From Bog-473 sp963744225 (GTDB lineage: Bacteria > Actinomycetota > Acidimicrobiia > Acidimicrobiales > RAAP-2): 64,000 nucleotides of DNA. A program made the translations under genes and the position numbers. Shown here one piece after another: positions 19,132-27,830 of this stretch. Within the stretch, counting starts at the first letter, position 1, and each line of letters begins with the position of its first letter. The DNA is taken from assembly GCA_963744225.1 (NCBI GenBank), contig CAVUSV010000004.1:806001-870000 (forward strand). Reading direction: 5' to 3'. Under the pieces are notes generated by a model. The model was not told the DNA's origin. It made no database searches and worked only from the letters and a program-made list of their open reading frames with translations.

Positions 19132-19324
19132 GGTTGACCTCGCTCGTCGGGGCCCCGTCGGCCCGCTCCGGGCATGCTTATCAGTCGGGGCCGTCGCTGC
19201 GTGCGGTCGGCTTGGGCGCAGCCGACTGACCATGCGCAGTGGGGCGGCTGAAGTCTTACGGTCATCGGCGCTGGGGCACGGGCGGGCGAGCGGAGCGATT
19301 CATCGCACCGGGAATTGCGAACCG

Positions 19325-20335
19325 CTAGTCGGACCCGCCAGCGCCGGAGTTCTGCCCCCAGCCTCCACCGGAGTTGTCGCCCTGGCCGTTGCCCTGGCCA
19401 CTGCCGGAGTCATGGCCCTGGCCACTGCCGGAGTCATGGCCCTGGCCACCGCCGGCGTCATCGCCCTGCCCGCCGCCACCCGAGTCATCGTCACCGCCGG
19501 CGCCGGAGTTGTCGCCACCGCCATTCCCTTGTCCTCCGCCTGAGCCGCCGCCATCGCAACCGCCCGAACCGCTGCCTCCACCGTTCCCCTGGCCGCTCCC
19601 CTGTCCGTTTCCTTGGCCGGTGCCCTGACCGTTACTGCCTTGGCCCGTGCCGCCACCTGACGAGGAACCCCCGCCAGAAGCCGGCGGGGTCGTGGGCGGT
19701 GGGGTCGTGGGCGTGGTGGGGGTCGTGGGCGTCGTCGGCGTGGTGGGGGTCGTGGGCGTCGTCGGCGTGGTAGGGGTCGTGGGCGTGTTCGTCGCAGCGG
19801 GCGGCGGGGAGCTGGTTTGCACCACCGTCAGGGTCGCCGTGGGCGTCGTGCTTCCCTGTGCCGGTCCACTCGCCGAGAGCGCAAGAGTCGGCGTCGACGA
19901 TCCCCCTGTCCCGTTGCCCCCTGTCAACTGGGTGCCACCAGAGCCGGCTGTCCCGCCAGTGCCGGGCGCTGCCCCACCTGTTGGCGCGGGCGTCGCGGCG
20001 GGCGGTGGGGTGCGGAAGTCCGGCACGTTGGCCGGGCCAGGTGGTTGCCCGGACGGCGGCTGTGCGCTGACCACCGGATTACTCTTGGGACGGGTGCCGA
20101 CGGTCAGGCCCGCCACACCCGCAACCGCTGCGGCCGCGACGGCAATCGACGCGACGATACGACTGCCGGCGAAGTACGGCTTGGGAGCCATCGCAGCCGC
20201 GGCCGCGAGCGCGACAGCAGGGACAGCTTCCGTCGCATCCTCGGGAACCGGGTGCCCGAAGGACCGGGACGTGAAGACATCTTCGAGAGTTGCGTAGTCC
20301 TCAGCACGCGCCCATTCGGGCGTCGACCCCTCCAT
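19325..20335 (-). CDS. single-pass membrane protein with Pro-Thr repeat and Gly/Asp-rich outer domain
   Basis: 336 aa, no recognised enzyme family. Residues 1-45 carry the motif LEDVFTSRSFG shared with the next gene. A hydrophobic segment (VASIAVAAAAVAGVAGLTVG, about residues 62-82) should span the membrane. The outside begins with Pro/Gly-rich sequence, continues with about nine PTT tripeptides, and ends in a tail of Gly, Ser, Asp, Gln and Asn containing one Cys. Such a tail is probably disordered and could bind cations or wall polymers. ATG 20335 follows GGAGG; the longer TTG start at 20350 is less likely. It is paralogous to the gene at 20564-21319. Confidence 0.65.
   Translation of the reverse strand: MEGSTPEWARAEDYATLEDVFTSRSFGHPVPEDATEAVPAVALAAAAAMAPKPYFAGSRIVASIAVAAAAVAGVAGLTVGTRPKSNPVVSAQPPSGQPPGPANVPDFRTPPPAATPAPTGGAAPGTGGTAGSGGTQLTGGNGTGGSSTPTLALSASGPAQGSTTPTATLTVVQTSSPPPAATNTPTTPTTPTTPTTPTTPTTPTTPTTPTTPPPTTPPASGGGSSSGGGTGQGSNGQGTGQGNGQGSGQGNGGGSGSGGCDGGGSGGGQGNGGGDNSGAGGDDDSGGGGQGDDAGGGQGHDSGSGQGHDSGSGQGNGQGDNSGGGWGQNSGAGGSD
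19686..19795. repeat. tandem repeat encoding (Pro-Thr-Thr)n
   Basis: Short tandem repeats built on the 9-mer GTCGTGGGC and variants, with a 27-bp higher-order unit near 19719-19790. They encode the PTT run of the membrane protein. Repeat number is likely to be unstable and hard to assemble. Confidence 0.8.
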
Positions 20336-20563
20336 GATCCTCCACAACAATCGGCAACCTGGCAGGGGTTCTTAACTAGCCGGAGCTCACCACTCCCGGA
20401 AACTTATTACCCCCTCAGTGTCAACCATATAGCCGCAGGGTCGGTGGGAGAAACCATTCTCGGGAAACAGGCGGCAATTAGTTCGAACGGTTGTTTGGAG
20501 CTCGATAAAACAAGTTGAGTCGAGGCGTCCACGCACCATTTCCGCGGCCCAGATACCCGGTTG

Positions 20564-21319
20564 TCAGCCAGTTGTCGCTGCGACATCTCGGACGGCGCTG
20601 TTGGCCGGTGCAGGGAGCGCTTGGTTGCTCCCGAGTTGGTCGGCCGTTGTCGTGACGCCCACCGTCGCGGGGGCGTTGCTCACCACTGACAGCGCCGGGG
20701 ACAGGGGATTCGTCGGCGCTCCAGCTGGCGGGGACGACGAAGGCGGAGAACCCGGAACACTGGCGGCCCCGGAGGGACCGGCATACACGCTGGGCGTCGA
20801 CGGAGCCGCTGCAATGCTCGCCGCCGTTCTTGCTGGGGCCACTTGGCGCGTGGGCGCCGGGGTGGATGCGCTGGATGCGGGCTGGTTCCACTCCCCCGTC
20901 AGGGTCATGGACGGCGGTCCCCCCGTCCCGTTCGACGCACCCGTGAGCCTTGCTGGACCGGTCACGTTCCCTCCCCCAGACTCGCCGGGGGGCGTTCCAG
21001 AACCCGCGACTGCAGACACGCCGACCGGCGCCCCTCGAGCAGAACGGTCTGCACGTCCAGACTGAGCAGTTCCGGCGGCGAGACCAGCGACCACCATCGC
21101 AGCCGCGGCGATCCCACTCACGGCGGCGAGAGCACGATGCCGGTTGCTCTCGCGCCGCGGCATCGACAGCACGGCGACTTGCTCGAGCTGTGCGGCGCCG
21201 GAAGATTCCTTTGGGACGGAGCCGAGCAAGGGACGCCGGACCGACGTCCGCCCGAACTCTCCCGAGGTGAAGACCTCCTCGAGGCCCGTGATGACGACGG
21301 CCTCACGCTGGTCGGACAT
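20564..21319 (-). CDS. single-pass membrane protein, paralogue of the 19325-20335 gene
   Basis: 251 aa. The N-terminal cytoplasmic part holds LEEVFTSGEFG, matching LEDVFTSRSFG of its neighbour. A hydrophobic stretch (ALAAVSGIAAAAMVVAGLAAG, about residues 67-88) follows, then an outer region rich in Pro, Ala, Ser, Thr and Gly. The two also share an LTG-x-NGTGG-like segment outside. ATG 21319 is chosen because GGAGGGATCG lies just before it. No catalytic motif is visible. The shared N-terminus suggests a common cytoplasmic partner, possibly a regulator. It sits between its paralogue and the chaplin-like gene, all on one strand. Confidence 0.65.
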   Translation of the reverse strand: MSDQREAVVITGLEEVFTSGEFGRTSVRRPLLGSVPKESSGAAQLEQVAVLSMPRRESNRHRALAAVSGIAAAAMVVAGLAAGTAQSGRADRSARGAPVGVSAVAGSGTPPGESGGGNVTGPARLTGASNGTGGPPSMTLTGEWNQPASSASTPAPTRQVAPARTAASIAAAPSTPSVYAGPSGAASVPGSPPSSSPPAGAPTNPLSPALSVVSNAPATVGVTTTADQLGSNQALPAPANSAVRDVAATTG

Positions 21320-21406
21320 CGATCCCTCCCTTCCTCCACGCGGATGCATCCGGCCGCTGGGGGGACGCCGCCGGCACCTCGCTTCTTCTCCGTAAGGGAC
21401 GTCGAC

Positions 21407-22960
21407 CTAGGCGAGGCTGACACCCCGACGTCGTCGGAGGCACCAGATGGCCAGTCCCGTCAGCAGCGCTCCTCCCCCGACGAGCAGTTCGAGGAGCAGC
21501 CAAGCTCCGGTCGTCGCGAGGGCTCCGGCCCCCGATGGCGCGGATGACAGTGCGGCGGTGGATGGCTTGACCGTTGCCGGGTCGGGCGAAGCCGAGCTCA
21601 CCGGCGTCGCCGTCGGACCCGTCGACCCCGTCGGCCCCGTTGAATTCGAGCCGGTGGTCGAGGGCGCCGTGGACACGCCCGACCCGGTCGACGGCGGGCA
21701 GGACGCGCTGGCGGAGCCGCTCACGGCCGCCTCGATGCCGCAGATGGTGAGGGGTACCGTCACGCCAGTACCCGGGCTGCCGGTGCTCCCGACCGGAGCT
21801 GCGGTTGACCCGGAACCGGTGCAGATGCCGTTGGCGTTGCCGGCGAGGGCCGCGGTGACGCCACAGACGGTCACGGGAGCATTGACCGGGACGGAGCCCG
21901 TGGAGGTCGTCGCCAGATGCGACGGCTCGCACGAGTTCGTGGCGGTGCCGGCAACTGCAACGACGGCGCTGCAGGCGTTGACCGGAACAACACCGTTGAT
22001 GGGTGCGCCCTGGCTGACACTGTTGGTCGGTGCTCCGTTTGCCGGCGGGGAACCGGTGCTCGGCATGCACATTCCGTTGGCCGTGCCGTACACCTCGACG
22101 ATGACCCCGCAGACAGTGGCGGGTGCGTAGAGGTCGGCCACTTGGCCCTGCTGCTTCACCGCGTCGGGTTGCTGCGGGCAGTTGGCTGTGCTGTTGCCGT
22201 CGATTTCTGCGACGACGTCACACACGGTCACGGGCACCGAGGCGTCGATCACGCCCTTCTGCGAGGTCGTCCCGTTGGTACCGGTGTCGTTGCAGCTGCT
22301 CGACGTGTCCCCAACCAGGCCCACGTTGACTGCGCAGATGCTGATGGGCACGTCGGCGTTGATCGCGCCGTTCTGCGTCGTGGAGGATGAGGGCGAGCCA
22401 GTGGTCAACCCGAGCACGGACGCCATGTGACCAAGGAAGCCGACCGCGTTGTCCTGAGCCGTCACGGGAACGTTGACCGTGCCGACCGCAGCCACCTGGG
22501 TCAGCCCGACCGAGGTCGTCGAGCAACTGCTGCTCGCACCTGCGAGCAGACCGATCGAAAGTGAACAGGCGTTCACCGGGGCGTTCACATTGGCCAGGGA
22601 CGACGACTGCGTGGTCGTGTTGGTTCCGGTGGTCGAGTCCTGCTGAGGAAGGGCGGTGCTCCCGATCTGATTCGCCAGCGCGGTGACCGGGATCGAAATC
22701 GACAGCGGCGGCGGCACCGGCAGCGATGGGGAGGGTGCCAGCGGGTTGGCTGGTGGTGTGGGTGCCGGGGCGCCGACTGGGGCCACTGCGGGCACCGGGG
22801 GTACGGCGCTAGGGGCGGCGCCCACAACACTTTCGGTGGTTGAGGACAGCGGGTTGGGTGCCGGCGCTGCGCCCGCTGGCGCAAAGCCCCCGACGGCACC
22901 CGTTGCCACCATCAGCCCGCACGTGACAACACCAATTGACGTAGAGAGGCTTCGCCTCAT
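21407..22960 (-). CDS. chaplin-like multi-module surface protein with LAxTG sortase signal
   Basis: 517-aa secreted wall protein. A signal peptide (residues 1-32, ending AGAA) is followed by a Pro-rich segment and then by a run of modules of the form (V/A)PVxxCxxxxxxxGxxxxxC at about 126-146, 203-223, 241-261, 278-298, 325-344, 360-380 and 401-421. Two further modules near 90 and 165 keep the PVTAxxNxxG core but lack the cysteines. The C-terminus has LATTG (481-485), a hydrophobic helix and RRRR, a class E-type sorting signal. This resembles the long chaplins of Streptomyces, which have only two domains. ATG 22960 follows AAGGAG. No sortase gene is in the window. Confidence 0.75.
   Translation of the reverse strand: MRRSLSTSIGVVTCGLMVATGAVGGFAPAGAAPAPNPLSSTTESVVGAAPSAVPPVPAVAPVGAPAPTPPANPLAPSPSLPVPPPLSISIPVTALANQIGSTALPQQDSTTGTNTTTQSSSLANVNAPVNACSLSIGLLAGASSSCSTTSVGLTQVAAVGTVNVPVTAQDNAVGFLGHMASVLGLTTGSPSSSTTQNGAINADVPISICAVNVGLVGDTSSSCNDTGTNGTTSQKGVIDASVPVTVCDVVAEIDGNSTANCPQQPDAVKQQGQVADLYAPATVCGVIVEVYGTANGMCMPSTGSPPANGAPTNSVSQGAPINGVVPVNACSAVVAVAGTATNSCEPSHLATTSTGSVPVNAPVTVCGVTAALAGNANGICTGSGSTAAPVGSTGSPGTGVTVPLTICGIEAAVSGSASASCPPSTGSGVSTAPSTTGSNSTGPTGSTGPTATPVSSASPDPATVKPSTAALSSAPSGAGALATTGAWLLLELLVGGGALLTGLAIWCLRRRRGVSLA
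21698..22699 (-). repeat. tandem chaplin-like modules within the surface protein
   Basis: Seven cysteine-paired modules plus two cysteine-free ones, with Ser/Thr/Gly/Pro linkers of differing length. Spacing between the paired cysteines is about 13 residues, shorter than the roughly 18 of streptomycete chaplins. Divergence between modules is high at the DNA level, so they are old repeats, not a recent expansion. Confidence 0.7.
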
Positions 22961-23193
22961 GTTTTTGCTCCTTCTGCGTAGGGGGACACAGACCCGCTCT
23001 GAAGCCCACGCCATGTGGGACTTACAAGAGAGGGAACGGCAAAACCGCGGTGGCTTACGCCGTGGCGGGACAATTGTCAGTCCCGTGTCTGCCGTCAGAT
23101 GGAAGTGCAGGTTGGAGGTCGAGGTGCGCGCCGCCCGCCGGAGGCACCACGACGGACGCAAGGCTCGCTCGCCCGCGAGGATCGCTGGCTCTC

Positions 23194-24330
23194 CTACCCC
23201 TTGGTGCGACGGAAGTACCGACTCAACGTCTCTTCCTGCTGCTGGTACGACGATCCGATACCGCTCCCGTAGAGCGCTGTCGGCTCCTCGAGCATGCGCT
23301 CGAAGGTCAACTTGCACACCGCCTGCCCGTTTTCGACCATGAACGGAACATCATGAGCCCGCACCTCGAGAGCGGCCCGCGAGCCCCGAAACCCTCCGGT
23401 GGGATCGAATCCGAAGCCAGGATCGAAGAACCCCGCGTAGTGCGTGCGGAGTTCGCCGCTCGTTGGGTCATATGCGGTCATCTCTGCCGCCAGGTTGGGT
23501 GGGATGCTCACGGCTTCGTGCGACATCAGAAGGTAGAAACGCTTCGGGGACAGGACGAGTCGGTCACCATCCTCTCGAAAGACCGGATCCCAGAACGGCA
23601 GAGGATCGACCTCCCCGCCCGCGGTCAGGTCGAGGAGCGGCGCGCTGTCGCGTGTGCTGTAGCCCACCTGGCCCCGTTTGTCACCGTGCAGATCGAGGCC
23701 GAGGAAGAGGCCATGTGACAGCACCAGGTCGTCGACCGGCACCGGCTCTCCTCCTTTGAAGAGGATCGGTTCAGCAACATGGATCTGGCGGACCTCGTCG
23801 TCGGTAAGCCACGGCGTCCCCATGGAGAGGCGCAGTTGGTTGAGCGTCAGGTCCTCGCGCACTCGGACGGCAAAGGACAAGGGCACCACTTCGAGATAAA
23901 GGGGACCGTGGTAGCCAGGGGCGATCTCGTCGAATCGGTCGCTGTGGTCCGTGATCACCCGCGTGAAGACATCGATGCGGCCAGTCGAACTTTTGGGATT
24001 GGCCTTGCCGCGCAACCCTGCAGGAAGGTCGAGGCGCTCCTTGAGCTCAATGAGATACGGGCAGCGTGCCTCCAGCATCGCTCCATCTCCCCGGAGATCG
24101 ATCTCGTCGAGGATGTAGTCCTTGAGCTTTCGCTCCACCGAGTCACTCCCGGGAAGGAAGCTGCACCGGATGCGCAACGCCCGTTCGCCGAGCCGCAGGT
24201 CGAGGCTGGCCGGTTGAACGTTGGTCTCGGGGATCTTGAACCGACCTGCGTCGATGTACCCGGCGCGGATGGCCCGCTCCAGCAACTGGCCGGGAAGCAC
24301 GCCCTCCGAGGTCGGCTGGAGGTTCAGCAC
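23194..24330 (-). CDS. dcd: two-domain 2'-deoxycytidine 5'-triphosphate deaminase
   Basis: 378-aa enzyme converting dCTP to dUTP (or on to dUMP), feeding thymidylate synthesis. Two dCTP-deaminase-like folds are visible: the first with PASLDLRLGERALRIR and ANPKSSTGRIDVF, the second with HYAGFFDPGFGFDP followed by ALEVRAHDVPF, the nucleotide-binding tail. Usual bacterial Dcd proteins are about 190 aa; the fused form is best known from alphaproteobacteria. The start is GTG 24330. It is flanked upstream by a 334-bp gap holding two DnaA-box-like nonamers. Confidence 0.85.
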   Translation of the reverse strand: MLNLQPTSEGVLPGQLLERAIRAGYIDAGRFKIPETNVQPASLDLRLGERALRIRCSFLPGSDSVERKLKDYILDEIDLRGDGAMLEARCPYLIELKERLDLPAGLRGKANPKSSTGRIDVFTRVITDHSDRFDEIAPGYHGPLYLEVVPLSFAVRVREDLTLNQLRLSMGTPWLTDDEVRQIHVAEPILFKGGEPVPVDDLVLSHGLFLGLDLHGDKRGQVGYSTRDSAPLLDLTAGGEVDPLPFWDPVFREDGDRLVLSPKRFYLLMSHEAVSIPPNLAAEMTAYDPTSGELRTHYAGFFDPGFGFDPTGGFRGSRAALEVRAHDVPFMVENGQAVCKLTFERMLEEPTALYGSGIGSSYQQQEETLSRYFRRTKG

Positions 24331-24664
24331 AGCGGGGGGCGTCCGGCGCCTCGTGCTCTACGTGGGGACATGGAGAGAGCAAAGCACGTGAGGGGGTGAC
24401 GGGGAAGGGGGTGGTGGGGAGGGCGTCGGGCACAGGCTGTGGATGACCTGGGGACAAGGGCGGCGCACACAGGGGTTCCGCGGGAACGAACACCTCATCC
24501 ACAAGGGAGCCCGAATTTCGGTTCTATGAACTCCAGGCTTATGCGATCGGAGGTTTCATTCCCGCCATGCGCCGTCCGCCCGCGATCGCCCCTTTCGTGG
24601 TAGAGAAGGGTGGGGCGAGGGTCGGCTCGAGGAGCCTCTGAGGGCTGAGAGGGGAGTGTGAACG
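24331..24664. other. intergenic region with two inverted DnaA-box-like nonamers
   Basis: This 334-bp divergent region contains TGTGGATGA at 24438-24446 (reverse complement TCATCCACA) and TCATCCACA at 24495-24503. Each is one base from the TTATCCACA consensus. No gene is visible. Promoters for dcd and the unknown gene at 24665 should also lie here. Confidence 0.4.
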
Positions 24665-25261
24665 GTGCCGCCTGTTCCTGCGCACACCCAGGACGACGAC
24701 CCCGGCTCCGACGCGGATCTTTGGGCAGGGGATCGCCCGATCTCCTTGTCCGACATTGACCAGGTTCTCGGCGAATCAGCGGGCGTTGAGCGCGCCGGGG
24801 ACACGGCGCCGCTCCGGCCCTGGCGGGACGAACTCACGCTTGCCCTCGAGTCGCTGGCTTGCGCCAGGCTGGTGCTCGCCGCCGACGTCGGGATCCTGCG
24901 CCACTGCCTCGCCGGCGACGGCACAGCCGAACAGACCGTCGTCGACGCCCTGCCGGCCGTGATGGCCTCCCGTTCCTGGGGCGACGGGTGGTCGGCGTCG
25001 TGTGCCACGGAGGGTGGACCGTGGGTGGACCCGGAGGTCTTCGTCCGGTCGGGCGAGCTCATGTCGGCACACCAGGAAATGGCGTGCACGGACCTCACGG
25101 CACCAGAGGACGTCGCCCGCGTGCTCGGCTTGCTCGAAGCGCAGCTGCTGGCAATCACCGAACGGCAGGACCCGGTCAGGATCCGCCTGCAGGAGATCCG
25201 GGCCGCCATCGTGCGCCAGTACCAGGAGGGCTCCGTCCGCCTTCGGGACTGGCTGGTCTGA
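24665..25261 (+). CDS. conserved-looking protein of unknown function
   Basis: 198-aa soluble, acidic protein beginning at GTG 24665, with GAGAGGGGAG upstream. It has no signal peptide or membrane helix. The N-terminal 45 residues are polar and low-complexity. The middle is Ala/Leu-rich and the C-terminus (LLEAQLLAITERQDP onward) is predicted helical with many Arg and Glu, like a coiled coil. I do not recognise the family. It precedes the D-aminoacylase-type gene by about 100 bp on the same strand, but no functional link is evident. Confidence 0.6.
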   Translation: MPPVPAHTQDDDPGSDADLWAGDRPISLSDIDQVLGESAGVERAGDTAPLRPWRDELTLALESLACARLVLAADVGILRHCLAGDGTAEQTVVDALPAVMASRSWGDGWSASCATEGGPWVDPEVFVRSGELMSAHQEMACTDLTAPEDVARVLGLLEAQLLAITERQDPVRIRLQEIRAAIVRQYQEGSVRLRDWLV

Positions 25262-25366
25262 ACGCCCGAGCGCCCAAGTGGAGCGGTTGACGGCAACAGT
25301 AAGCTGACGGGTCGTCAGATTCTGGCCGCTTGGCGCCCCGGCGCTGCGCACGCCCCCGGAGGTTCC

Positions 25367-27094
25367 ATGCTCGACTACATCATCCGATTCGGCACGCTCA
25401 TCGACGGAACCGGAGAAGCTGGGCGCCAAGCCGACGTCGGAATCCGAGACGGCCGCGTCGTCACGGTCGGGCGAGTCGAGGAACCCGCGGTCACCGAACT
25501 TGACGCCAGTGGTCTGATGGTGGCCCCCGGCGTGATCGACCCGCACACGCACTATGACGCCCAGCTCTTCTGGGATCCTTCTGCCTCCCCGTCCAACGTT
25601 CACGGCGTGACCACGGTCATCGGAGGCAACTGTGGCTTCACCCTTGCGCCGATCAACCCCCAGGACGCTGACTACATCCGTCAGATGATGGCCAAGGTCG
25701 AGGGCATGCCGCTGAAAGCGCTGGAGAAGGGCGTCCCTTGGACATGGTCCAGCTTTGGCGAGTATCTCGATGCACTCGATGGCGGCCTGGGCGTCAATGC
25801 CGGATTCCTTGTGGGCCACTGTGCGCTCCGGCGCAAGGTAATGGGAGCAGAACGGTCCGAGGAGGTGGCATCCGACGACGAGATTGACGCTATGCGTGCT
25901 CTCTTGGCCGAGTCGCTCGAGGCGGGTGGACTCGGCTTCTCGTCCTCACAGTCACGGACCCATTCGGACGGCGCCGGCCGACCGATCAGCTCGCGCTACG
26001 CGGACCGCCGCGAGATGCTCGCCTTTTGTGAGGAGGTTGCTGCCCACGAGGGCACCACCCTTGAATACATCACCAACGGGTGCCTCGACTCATTCAGTCC
26101 CGAAGAGATCGACCTCATGACCACCATGAGCGTCACCGCACGCCGACCCCTCAATTGGAATGTGCTGACCGTCGATGCCCGGTCGGCCGAGCGCATCGAG
26201 CACCAGCTCTCTGCCTCCTCGGCGGCAGCCGCCGCAGGCGGACGTATCGTCGCCCTGACCATGCCGACGCTCGTTCCGATGAACATGAGCTTCCGCACTC
26301 ACTGTGCACTCTTCCTCATTCCGGGGTGGGGAGAGGTGATGGGCCTCCCTGAGGACGAGCGTGCCAAGCAGCTGGCCGACCCCTCCGTGCGCACCCTGTT
26401 GGACGAGCGCGCCCGCAGCAAGGAGGCCGGCGTGTTCCGTGGGCTCTCCCACTGGGGCACGTATGTCATCGGTGACACGTATGCGTCCGAGAACGACGGA
26501 TGTGCCTTCCGCAGCGTGGCCGATATCGCCGCGGAGCGCGGCACCACGCCGTTCGACACGCTGCTTGACATCGTCTTGGCCGACGACTTGCGTACGGTGT
26601 TATGGCCCAACACTGACGATGGTGACGAAAAGACATGGGACATGCGCGCCACGATCTGGAGCGACGAGCGTGCCATGGTCGGCGGCTCCGATGCCGGCGC
26701 ACACCTCGATCGAATGTGCGGCTCCAGCTACCCGACCGCGTTTCTGGCTGATTGCCTGCGCGGGCGCAAGCTCGTGTCCGTGGAGAAGGCCGTGCACATG
26801 ATGACGGGACAACCGGCCGGTCTCTTCGGGGTTCGCGAGCGCGGCCTCGTTCGGGAAGGATTTGCAGCCGATCTGTTCGTCTTCGACCCCACCACCGTCG
26901 GCTCGGAGCCTGCGCGCCTGGTCTACGACCTGCCCGGCGACACACCAAGGCTGTACGCCGGCTCATACGGTGTCGTCCGCGTCCTAGTCAACGGCGTCGA
27001 GACGGTTCGCAACGGCGCCTCCACCGAAGCCCGACCGGGCACCCTGCTTCGTTCCGGTCGCGACACGGCATCGGTCATTCCGGCGCCGGCCTGA
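25367..27094 (+). CDS. amidohydrolase, N-acyl-D-amino-acid deacylase family
   Basis: 575-aa metal-dependent amidohydrolase of the D-aminoacylase (amidohydrolase_3) group, which cleaves N-acyl groups from D-amino acids or related amides. The small N-terminal beta-domain leads into VIDPHTHYDAQLFWDP (the HxH metal motif). TTVIGGNCGFTLAP is characteristic of the family, and GGSDAGAHLDRM carries the catalytic aspartate. The C-terminus returns to the beta-sandwich (VREGFAADLFVFDPTTVG). ATG 25367 has GGAGG at correct spacing. The length is longer than classical D-aminoacylases (about 480 aa) and matches an actinobacterial subgroup. The exact substrate is unknown. Confidence 0.88.
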   Translation: MLDYIIRFGTLIDGTGEAGRQADVGIRDGRVVTVGRVEEPAVTELDASGLMVAPGVIDPHTHYDAQLFWDPSASPSNVHGVTTVIGGNCGFTLAPINPQDADYIRQMMAKVEGMPLKALEKGVPWTWSSFGEYLDALDGGLGVNAGFLVGHCALRRKVMGAERSEEVASDDEIDAMRALLAESLEAGGLGFSSSQSRTHSDGAGRPISSRYADRREMLAFCEEVAAHEGTTLEYITNGCLDSFSPEEIDLMTTMSVTARRPLNWNVLTVDARSAERIEHQLSASSAAAAAGGRIVALTMPTLVPMNMSFRTHCALFLIPGWGEVMGLPEDERAKQLADPSVRTLLDERARSKEAGVFRGLSHWGTYVIGDTYASENDGCAFRSVADIAAERGTTPFDTLLDIVLADDLRTVLWPNTDDGDEKTWDMRATIWSDERAMVGGSDAGAHLDRMCGSSYPTAFLADCLRGRKLVSVEKAVHMMTGQPAGLFGVRERGLVREGFAADLFVFDPTTVGSEPARLVYDLPGDTPRLYAGSYGVVRVLVNGVETVRNGASTEARPGTLLRSGRDTASVIPAPA

Positions 27095-27118
27095 GCCGCG
27101 ACGGCCGGCGCTGCCGTC

Positions 27119-27124
27119 TAGCCT
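27119..27124 (+). promoter_or_regulatory. candidate -10 element (TAGCCT) for signal peptidase I
   Basis: TAGCCT ends 7 nt before GTG 27132, with no ribosome-binding site in between, which suggests a leaderless transcript starting at the GTG. Confidence 0.5.
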
Positions 27125-27131
27125 GCGTGCG

Positions 27132-27805
27132 GTGACGTCCGACCCGAACATTCCGGCAGTCGCCGTCGATGAACCCCCTTTTGGCACCCCCCGGGCGGCC
27201 CCCCAGCGGGTGAAGAGCCACCCGGGCCAGCCGAATCCCGTTCGCCGACCGGCCGCTGGCTGCGGGAGGGAATCATCGTCGTCGTTGTGGCGGTCCTGGT
27301 GGCGGTCCTGCTGCGCGCCTTCGTCGTCCAGACCTTCTACATCCCTTCGGGATCGATGGAGCCGACGCTGCAGATCGGCGACCGCATACTCGTCAACAAG
27401 TTGAGTTATCACTTCCACGGCGTCAACCGGGGTGACATTGTGGTCTTCTCGCGGCCACCCGCAGAGAACTGCGGCGGTCCCGAGGTGAATGACCTCGTCA
27501 AACGGGTCATCGGACTCCCCGGCGACGTCCTCTCACTCTCGAATCACGAGGTCTATGTCGACGGGAAGCGGCTCGATGAGAGTTGGCTCCCGGCCCCGGA
27601 ACAGGGCAACACCTTCGCCGGGCCGAGCAATAGCAACTTCGCCCTTGGGCAGCCCTACCGGGTCCCGGCCAATGACTATTTCGTGATGGGCGACAACCGC
27701 AACGATTCGTGCGACAGCAGATACTGGGGCCCGATCACCAAGTCACTGATCGTCGGCAAGGTCGAGGTCCGCGTGTGGCCGATCTCGTCGCTCCGCCTCT
27801 TCTGA
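27132..27805 (+). CDS. lepB: signal peptidase I (frameshift in N-terminal C-runs)
   Basis: Membrane-bound serine protease that removes signal peptides at the outer face of the membrane. The body shows the N-terminal helix (IIVVVVAVLVAVLLRAFVV), the catalytic serine in PSGSMEPTL, the general-base lysine in VKRVIGLPGD, and GDNRNDSCDSRYWGP. Family length fits about 224 aa. The N-terminal 25 or so codons from GTG 27132 (VTSDPNIPAVAVDEPP) are in another frame. The change falls in ACCCCCCGGGCGGCCCCCC at about 27186-27205, so a homopolymer miscount is likely. A start at the leaderless GTG is preferred. Confidence 0.85.
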
Positions 27806-27830
27806 CCACGCGTAGGCGGACGGAGCGGCG

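Noticed and set aside
18049..19137. Plus-strand open frame opposite the aldo/keto reductase
   Set aside because: It mirrors the codons of a clear minus-strand enzyme and has no recognisable start or domain.
19686..19795. CRISPR-like repeat array
   Set aside because: Units are 9 and 27 bp with no spacers and encode the PTT run in frame; no cas genes are near.
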